From the NCBI GenBank assembly GCA_013433145.1, contig CM024186.1, forward strand, positions 3,166,001 through 3,230,000: a stretch of 64,000 nt of DNA. The letters run 5' to 3'. Positions within the stretch are counted from its first letter, which is position 1. The number at the start of each line of letters is the position of its first letter. Shown one piece after another: positions 51,136 through 64,000 of the stretch. The stretch is from Ascaris suum. Taxonomy: Eukaryota; Nematoda; Chromadorea; Rhabditida; Ascarididae. The position numbers and the translations under genes are program-made. Under the pieces are notes generated by a model. It saw nothing but the letters and a program-made list of their open reading frames with translations. It was not told the DNA's origin and did no database searches.

Positions 51136-53904
51136 TTATTGATCGGTTCTCATCGTAAACGAAATTGAAGGACGTTGTCGATAAATTTTCCAATCGCTAA
51201 AATATTTATATGCATAATATCCGATCGAAATGAGAAGACAATGTGCAATTACATCGAGCACAATCTCGAAGAAAAATCCTGCAAAATTTCATCAATGAAT
51301 ATTATTTGATTAAAATATTTCCTTTAAAATGCAATTTTTCTCTTTAGTATAATCGCATACATATTCAACTAATGTAATACTTACACGACATAGTCATTCA
51401 AAGAAGAATTTTACGTAATTCGAATATCGTATTATTCAATCATTGAGAAGAGATGTGGAATTTTTTTTTTTCAAAACGTTGAATGCAATTGCACAATTTT
51501 ATGATCATTTTACTTCTCTGAAACCATTTTAAAAAAATATAACATTGATTACAAATCTATCGATCTTTACAAAAATATTTTTTTATTCTATATTATAAAA
51601 TTCAACTAAAATTTAGCATAAACGCATCGAAGCGCTATTTATATACACAAACAATGAGGAGTTTTCTATCTATACGCTCCATTTGTGGTATTATTCTGCA
51701 TATTATACACGTTGCATATAATTAATAAAACTCGAAAAATATGACTTTTTGTTTAAAAGAAGATCTTCACCATTGAAACTCAATAAATTTCCCAGTAATA
51801 ATCGGGTTTTTCAGGTTATACCTCTCTATACACTATATCGTCTAGAGTGATATCAATTTCTGTAATGAATATCAGCTTAATAATTCAGAGAGCTAAAATT
51901 AACTTAGAAAATATTTTAGTAAACTCACCAAAATGATGGCCAAAAAATGAAAGAGCAAACATGGACACGAAAGCACAAATCTAAAAATTAGCGGATAAAT
52001 CATAAGAAAACTTTAAACGACTAGTAAAATGTTGTCAAATATGTATTACGCTGTAAATTTTTTTTTTCAACGATTATATTAGAAAATGCAATCACAATTG
52101 TGATTTTCGTTGAATAATTTGAGAAGAAAATTACAGAAGAAAAAAAAATTCCTAAGAATTTAGCGAATTTCGAAAATATTGAATAAATTTTTAGTCATCT
52201 CGTTTTTACATGTCAAAACAATCGGAAAATAAATTCATCAACTTTAATTCTTTTCATTTGTATTTTTTATGCAATTCGTAGTATGAAATTTTCAAAAAGT
52301 ATCACATTTCATGAACGAAAATTCTTTTTTTTTTGTCTAAATTCTCTATATTTTGATTCGTTCTTCAATTAATCATTAAATATGACAGCTAAGCAAAAAA
52401 TATTTAATGTCGTATGGTTGTAGTGTTGTATACGGCAAAAATAATAGCAAACTTATTTATCAATAAGATTTAAATGAAATAACGAATGAACTATTTTTTA
52501 AATTCATTTTCACTGACGCAATGATAAATTGATTAAAATCTTTGATCGGCTATGTAGTTCATTAGCAATGATCACAAGACTGTACCATAGTCGTTTAACA
52601 TTAATTTTTTTTCTTATTTCGATGGCCTCTTATCACATATAGAAAATTACTCGAAGGCATAAAAAGAGAGCCTAAAAAGCGGCAGTTGCGATTCCATTAC
52701 TTATTTATGAGGGATCGATATTAAACCGTAAATGAATAAATTTGCATTTTACTAGGTAAGTAATCCGCCATCTATATAACTCCTACCATACAATTCCCGC
52801 TCTTGTATCACATTTTACTACTTCAATATTTTCTCTGATAGAAGATATTCAAGGTAGGGAATTAAAGCAAGATTTGGGCAAATAAAATTACATTTATTTA
52901 TATTTACTCAAAAAATATCGAAAGAAGTAGTGTTGTAGCTCGAAGTATAAACATTTTGTTAATAATACCTGAAGAATGAGAAATATTGCAGTTGTAAGCG
53001 GATCCTCCGCGATTATGGCATATGTAGCAAGGAAAATCGATAAAATACCGATTGTTTCTATTGTGATCAAGCGATAAATATCAAAATTTACATGATTTGT
53101 AAACATGGCCACTAGTATTATGAGTAGAAGAAATGCATAGATCAATATGGAGAGTTTCATTGCTGTCTGCAAAAATTCTCTCAAATTTGGAATTGCTGGT
53201 TAAAAAAATAGATGAAATGTTTTATACTGTTAGTCCTTTTCTATAATTGATGAGAACTGCAAAAAAAAAAAAGACGAAATTTGAATGTGAAGCCATCAAA
53301 GATGAATTGTAATTTGCAAAAAAAAAAGTTTTCTTTACTCGAATCATAGAGCTCAGTTATCTTTTTATATAATTTAACAAGTAGCAATCTCAAAATATTG
53401 AATTAAATTTCTTAATTTCTACAATTAGACTTATGCTGAAAAATGTTACCTGAATTCAAGTAAAAATTTAAATGAACAGCTCAACCCCTTCATATATTCG
53501 AAACGATAACTGAGTTCCAATGAGCGATCGTTTTGATAGCAATAAATTGAAGAGAAACTCATACAATATAGGAATGGGTCCATCGGTGAATATAACTAAA
53601 CAACTAAACTGAACGGGGAATAATCTTGTATTTTTACTAGTTATTATTATTAATGTGAAAATGACAAGTACTATCTCATAAGTACTAGCAACTTATACTA
53701 ATTAAATGGCTCTCCTTGTCAATCGGTGGTTTAGATTCATCTACATTTACTACTTAGTTTCAATTAAAATGCTTTGCTTTTAGAGTACTTGAATGATACA
53801 CTAGAAAATTAGACCTTAATATGGAGGAGACCACAACAGCATCGATAGGCGCGATCGTTATGGTTGAAGTGTGCTAAAGCGTCCGGAAATGAAAACGTTG
53901 CCAT
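51136..53904 (-). CDS. LAPTM-like four-pass membrane protein, paralogue B (160 aa)
   Basis: Four coding exons: 53904-53815, 53166-52969, 51980-51929, 51278-51136; introns in phases 0, 0, 1. The N-terminus MATFSFPDALAHFNHNDRAY leads into CCCGLLHIK, matching the CC-x3-H-[IV]-[RK] signature at the start of TM1 in LAPTM4/5 lysosomal proteins. Hydrophobic segments at about 34-52, 64-83, 91-110 and 115-140 give four spans. The tail is short and basic (KIYRQRPSISFTMRTDQ), with no PPxY motif of the kind seen in LAPTM4. Donors are GTCTAA, GTATTA and GTGAGT; acceptors TTTTTGCAG, AATTTTTAG and AATTTTGCAG. LAPTM proteins sit in late endosomes and lysosomes and affect transporter trafficking; extending that to this protein is inference. 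It lies head-to-tail behind paralogue A with 4.2 kb between coding regions. Confidence 0.85.
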
Positions 53905-53915
53905 CGTCTTCTTTC
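53905..53915 (-). other. Candidate spliced-leader acceptor, paralogue B
   Basis: GAATGTTACAG ends just before 53915, leaving an 11 nt leader before the ATG, a typical distance for nematode trans-splicing. Confidence 0.45.
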
Positions 53916-54377
53916 CTGTAACATTCAACTATTCAAATCTAAGGATCCTTCTTAAAATTTACATGGCTCGAGAATGATAAGAAAAGCCTATGGACCAAAA
54001 TTTTTTTTGTACATTCAGAGGCGATTAGTGTTGTCTAATTTGGCCAAATAAGCGTCAGGAATAAAACCGAAAAAGAGAGAAACGTATGAGAAAGTAGTCG
54101 ACGAGATGAGTCTTGAGGGCAACGTAAATTCCGTGTAAACACTTATAAACACTTATGGATGATATATTGTAGTGGTTTTAAATGCAGTGATCTTTCAATA
54201 ATACCGAAAATTAGAAGAATGTCAACGACTTAAAGAAGTTCTCTACCTTTTTTTCTCAAATTTTTTCCTCCTTTATTTCAACATTCAATTTTTTAATTTC
54301 TAAAAATATACAAAGAAATATTAGAAGCATCCTACAAATATGTAGCTCACAATAATCCTATATATGGCAAGCGCTAA

Positions 54378-54620
54378 GTTGAGCAGAAAAATGAAGAGTA
54401 TTCGAAAGAAATAGAATGTAAATGCCTAGCACAATTGAACTCTTCATTATGGAAGCAATGCTTCGTATTGTACGGATGCAATAATAGAGGTGAGTGGAAT
54501 ATTTTCGTTATTGACGGTGAACGGACCTATTCCAACGAAATCGATCGGGACTTACTGTGTATGAATGCCGAAAATATGTTCGTTGGAAGAGCACGCTTGC
54601 CAATTCATTGCATCGATTGA
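54378..54620 (+). CDS. Weak candidate exon, unknown product
   Basis: Eighty codons open from just after a TAA to TGA 54618-54620. It contains KEIECKCLAQLNSSLWKQC and GEWNIFVIDGERTYSNEIDR, a composition rich in E, D, C and N unlike most chance ORFs here. GTTGAGCAG at 54386 could act as an acceptor (phase 0). No partner exon or family found. Confidence 0.22.
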   Translation, partial: VEQKNEEYSKEIECKCLAQLNSSLWKQCFVLYGCNNRGEWNIFVIDGERTYSNEIDRDLLCMNAENMFVGRARLPIHCID

Positions 54621-55648
54621 TCAACGCATAACTGCACGAGCATTATTGCAATCGAATTAAAAATTATGCTTGTTTTGCCGGAAATCGAATCTCATAGATG
54701 GCATTTCGCTAATAAAACTTGAAAGCAATTTTTGAACTTATTCTCGTTAAATGCTCTCTATTTCATCAGCGATAAGTGAACATTTATGAGCTGTGATTGC
54801 ATTCAGGGATGTTTGTAAAAAAGTTTAGTGCAAGAGACGTAGTGGGACCCTGACCACCTACCTCCAACGACAGAACACTATCGGAAGACAAATCATCTCT
54901 AATTCGTTATCACCAAACTAGAAAATCCGACTGTGCTCGATCTTTCTATGCAATGTAAAATTTCTGTAAGTCGAGTCAATCGTGGATTGAAAACTATGTT
55001 ATCTGCAGAGTGTCTCCCTTAAAAAGAGATCACTTATATTTAGCAATTAAATTGACTTTGCAGTATAGAATGAAAATAGGAATGTGCGGCCTTGACTAGA
55101 GCCTAAATCATCTTTCAAAAGGTTGGATTTTCCCTGTAGTTCACGATTTGATAGAAGGAAAATTCGTTTTTTCTGACTGAGGTTCAAAGAACCAAAATGT
55201 CCGACCGTTTTGAACATTAAATCGCATAAGCGGAAGCGCTCGAGCAACAAAGAATACCTCAATGAAAAGTAGCGGAAAAACAAGCGAATTCAATGCATAA
55301 GGGAGCATTAATAGCATTTCAAAAGCAAATTGATAAGTGAAATTACAGTTTCGAGAAGAGAAGAATAATGCGTTTGTGCGATCATGGCGTAATCTTTTAA
55401 ATAGGTTCAAGTGGACACTGGTCACTCTGAAATTATGTCACCGTAAGAAACTAAAATACAACATTGAAGGTGCAAAAGTATTCCGAGATTGTGAAATTTT
55501 CTCTTTTATAGTGCTCCTTTTCAGTGTTTCACGCCGAACATAATACTGCACAATCGATATGGAGAAAATCATACTTGAATTAATGCTCAACGTTCACTCC
55601 TTTTTTGCTTAGTTGTATTTTCTTTTTGCTTAATCGTATTTTCTACAC

Positions 55649-55771
<123 letters not shown>

Positions 55772-57358
55772 GGGAAAACATAAAAAGTACGTGAGCATTA
55801 AGAGCAAGAACGATAAAAACGTTCGTAAAGCTACAATTTCGGGCAATAGATATTTAATACTACGATGTGCAGAAATGTGTAGACTGCAAAGACCGACTAG
55901 CACCTTAAAAGCTGAAAGAGTGGGTATCGTAATGATATCGGCGGTAAGGAGATTTCAGACTGATGCAACGCAAAATTACCTTACGCAAGTTCCAGATTCC
56001 AGACTATGCAGTTGTAAGGAGTATAGTACATAAGCGTATTTTATATTGAGACAACCTTTACTGATTCCGGCGGACAGTCCGCATATTCCATTCACTTTTG
56101 AAACTATTACCATTCACTTAGGTCACACTATATAAAATGTAAATTTCTGATGATGAAAAGTAATATTTCAATGAGAAGATTGAAAATTTTTGAATAAATG
56201 ATGTGAATTTCCTTTTATGAACATTTATCCATGACAGCTATAGCAGGATTACTTTATCTTATTCAAATTCTATCATATATTTTTGTAACTTTTTTGAGTG
56301 ATGAAATCTTTAGCACATTTGAACGTCACTGTCTTTCATATTCTTTATTTTATACCCAATGATGCAACAAACATCGAAAATCGGTTTACATCGACTTCGC
56401 GAAGTTGCATCTGTTTGCTTTCTAATCATATCACCAGATGTGAATTCAGTGATAAAATTTGTTATCATATCATTATCTAATTACATGTTCAAGAATAAGT
56501 TTTATTGCTTCGTATTTACGTAATTTTGTGAGCACACAAATAACACATAATGAAGAAAGGAAACACCATAATACAGTAAAATAGCAACATATACTAAAGG
56601 AAGAAAAGAGCTGCCATCTTTTTTTTAAAGACTAACTGAGCGCAGAACTCAATCATCAAAATTTTGCATAGCGATCTAATAAGTTATTTTCAAGTTTTAT
56701 ATTCTATTTTGTACTAATAGAATGAAAGAGGAAAGTAATATTACACAGCAACCTGATATTAATTTCATGATACGCTAGTTTCGAGTAATATGCCCTGCCT
56801 ATGTTTGCTATAAAGAAATATTTGAATAAAAATTTGAGCCGAGTAGAAATAAAATTGTTTCATTTGAATTACATACATTCTCGCTAGTGTGGATTGTTCA
56901 GCATTATAGCTTTGACTAGTTGAGCTGAGTTAGAGGCATCTTCTGAAAGATCGCAATTTTATAGAACTATTTTATCGAGTTATCTAACGTGTTCTTATAT
57001 TCTAGTCTTTGATTTAATTCATATTTCGTATTTGATGAAGAAATATTGAAAGTAATACGAAATAGTTTTTAGAGAATTTAATACAGTTACATCAATTCTT
57101 ATAGAAAAAGTTCACATTTCGTTGTTTTATTATTCATTTGCACTTCGTTAAGACCTCTCTATAATACACCGTTTCGACATATCTTCGCAAAATTTCTACA
57201 CGGACCACTACAATGGAGAACACCAAAATGTGGCAAAGAAAGCAATATGCAATTCAACGTTTACTTTCATTGACGAATGTTCACCTATGCTGGAAGTGTT
57301 ATGACGAACAAATAAAGAGTGGGTGCCTGAAATGCTCCTGAGGCGCTTCAGGATAAAG

Positions 57359-57359
<1 letters not shown>

Positions 57360-57448
<89 letters not shown>
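57360..57448. repeat. (TA)n microsatellite, ~89 bp, followed by GA-rich tract
   Basis: TA array running directly into GGAGAGAGTGGGAGGAGG and more purine-rich sequence to about 57505. Confidence 0.98.
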
Positions 57449-57450
<2 letters not shown>

Positions 57451-58045
57451 AGAGAGTGGGAGGAGGAAGAAGAGGAAGAGGATGAGAATCAGAGAGAGGG
57501 GGAGAAAAGGCTAATAGGGAAAAGTAAAATAGTGTTTCTTGGGAATGAGAGTGTAATGGAACGACAAGACTTTGCTTTTGAGCGATTCGACCACATAGTT
57601 GCGTAATATTCAAAGATAACAAAATATTCGATGAAAAAGGCACGTCTTCAAATGACACTAAAGAAACGACTTTTCAAAAAATAACGAGTATTTCGCTTAT
57701 AAAAGAATGTTATAAAACGAACATTCGTGCTTCATATCAATAATTGGCGGTCTATCCTAACATAAAATTTTTGTTTAGTAATTACAGCTGTACTGTGGAT
57801 TTAATACTTCGTACCCGTAACCAATTTTGAGCATAAGACATATGACACGAAGGTGATTTATCGAAGGTTATCCCGACAAACCGTCTTTGCCATCTTAGGC
57901 GAGAAATTCACTGATTTATTCATTAATGATACACGTAAAACTACTATTATTGGCCACGATATTAAGCAGATCATTGCAAGTTGTGGCCTAGTCAATTTTA
58001 TACATAGAATCTCCGCCATAGTGGCCATAGATACAGTTGCCTCAC

Positions 58046-58051
58046 TTTATT
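58046..58051 (-). terminator. Candidate poly(A) signal AATAAA, paralogue A
   Basis: AATAAA on the minus strand about 58 nt after the TAA of paralogue A. Confidence 0.5.
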
Positions 58052-58108
58052 ATAACCCTAGCATAGGCAATAGACGGCATATTTAAATATAGCATATGAA
58101 TAGAAGCC

Positions 58109-62909
<4,801 letters not shown>

Positions 62910-62919
62910 TTCGCTGCAC
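62910..62919 (-). other. Candidate spliced-leader acceptor, paralogue A
   Basis: TAAATACAG ends just before 62919, leaving a 10 nt leader before the ATG. Confidence 0.42.

Positions 62920-64000
<1,081 letters not shown>

Overview
The window looks like nuclear DNA of a nematode, though the sequence does not identify the species. It is AT-rich. Genes are split into short exons with large introns, 3' splice sites read TTTTCAG, TTTGCAG or TTACAG, and the 5' splice sites are mostly GTAAGT or GTGAGT variants. Nine long uninterrupted (TA)n arrays of about 90 to 185 bp punctuate it. There is no sign of bacterial organisation. All gene models below were built by eye from splice sites, reading phase and protein pattern.

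Three loci are well supported, all on the minus strand. (1) From about 18.0 kb down to 5.4 kb lies a three-finger C2H2 zinc-finger transcription factor in at least nine exons, with an acidic/S/T-rich middle and a Q/T-rich C-terminus. Its introns hold several further exon-like stretches on the same strand, two of them ending in a stop followed by AATAAA. Together they suggest isoforms without fingers, with a broken second finger, or with fingers but a different tail. The joins from exon 6 to 7 to 8 do not keep one frame. (2, 3) Two tandem paralogues at 51.1-53.9 kb (160 aa) and 58.1-62.9 kb (230 aa) encode four-pass membrane proteins with an N-terminal CCCG-x-x-H-I-[RK] signature, as in the LAPTM4/5 lysosomal family. 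Both have four coding exons with identical intron phases (0, 0, 1).

Less certain loci: a two-exon orphan with a signal-peptide-like start at 45.5-46.4 kb (minus); a Cys-rich exon at 2.1 kb (plus) whose cysteine spacing fits a GDNF-receptor/GAS1 repeat; and a small two-exon candidate at 33.5-33.8 kb (plus). A 618 bp fold-back element with about 167 bp arms sits at 34.4-35.1 kb in an otherwise gene-poor stretch.

Layout: 0-5.4 kb mostly noncoding plus the Cys-rich exon; 5.4-18.0 kb zinc-finger gene; 18-45.5 kb gene-poor DNA with short GC-richer islands, the fold-back element and minisatellites; 45.5-46.4 kb orphan gene; 46.4-51.1 kb apparently empty; 51.1-62.9 kb the membrane-protein pair; 62.9-64 kb apparently empty. 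An AG suitable for trans- or cis-splicing lies 10-20 nt upstream of the ATG in all three well-supported genes, which fits spliced-leader use.
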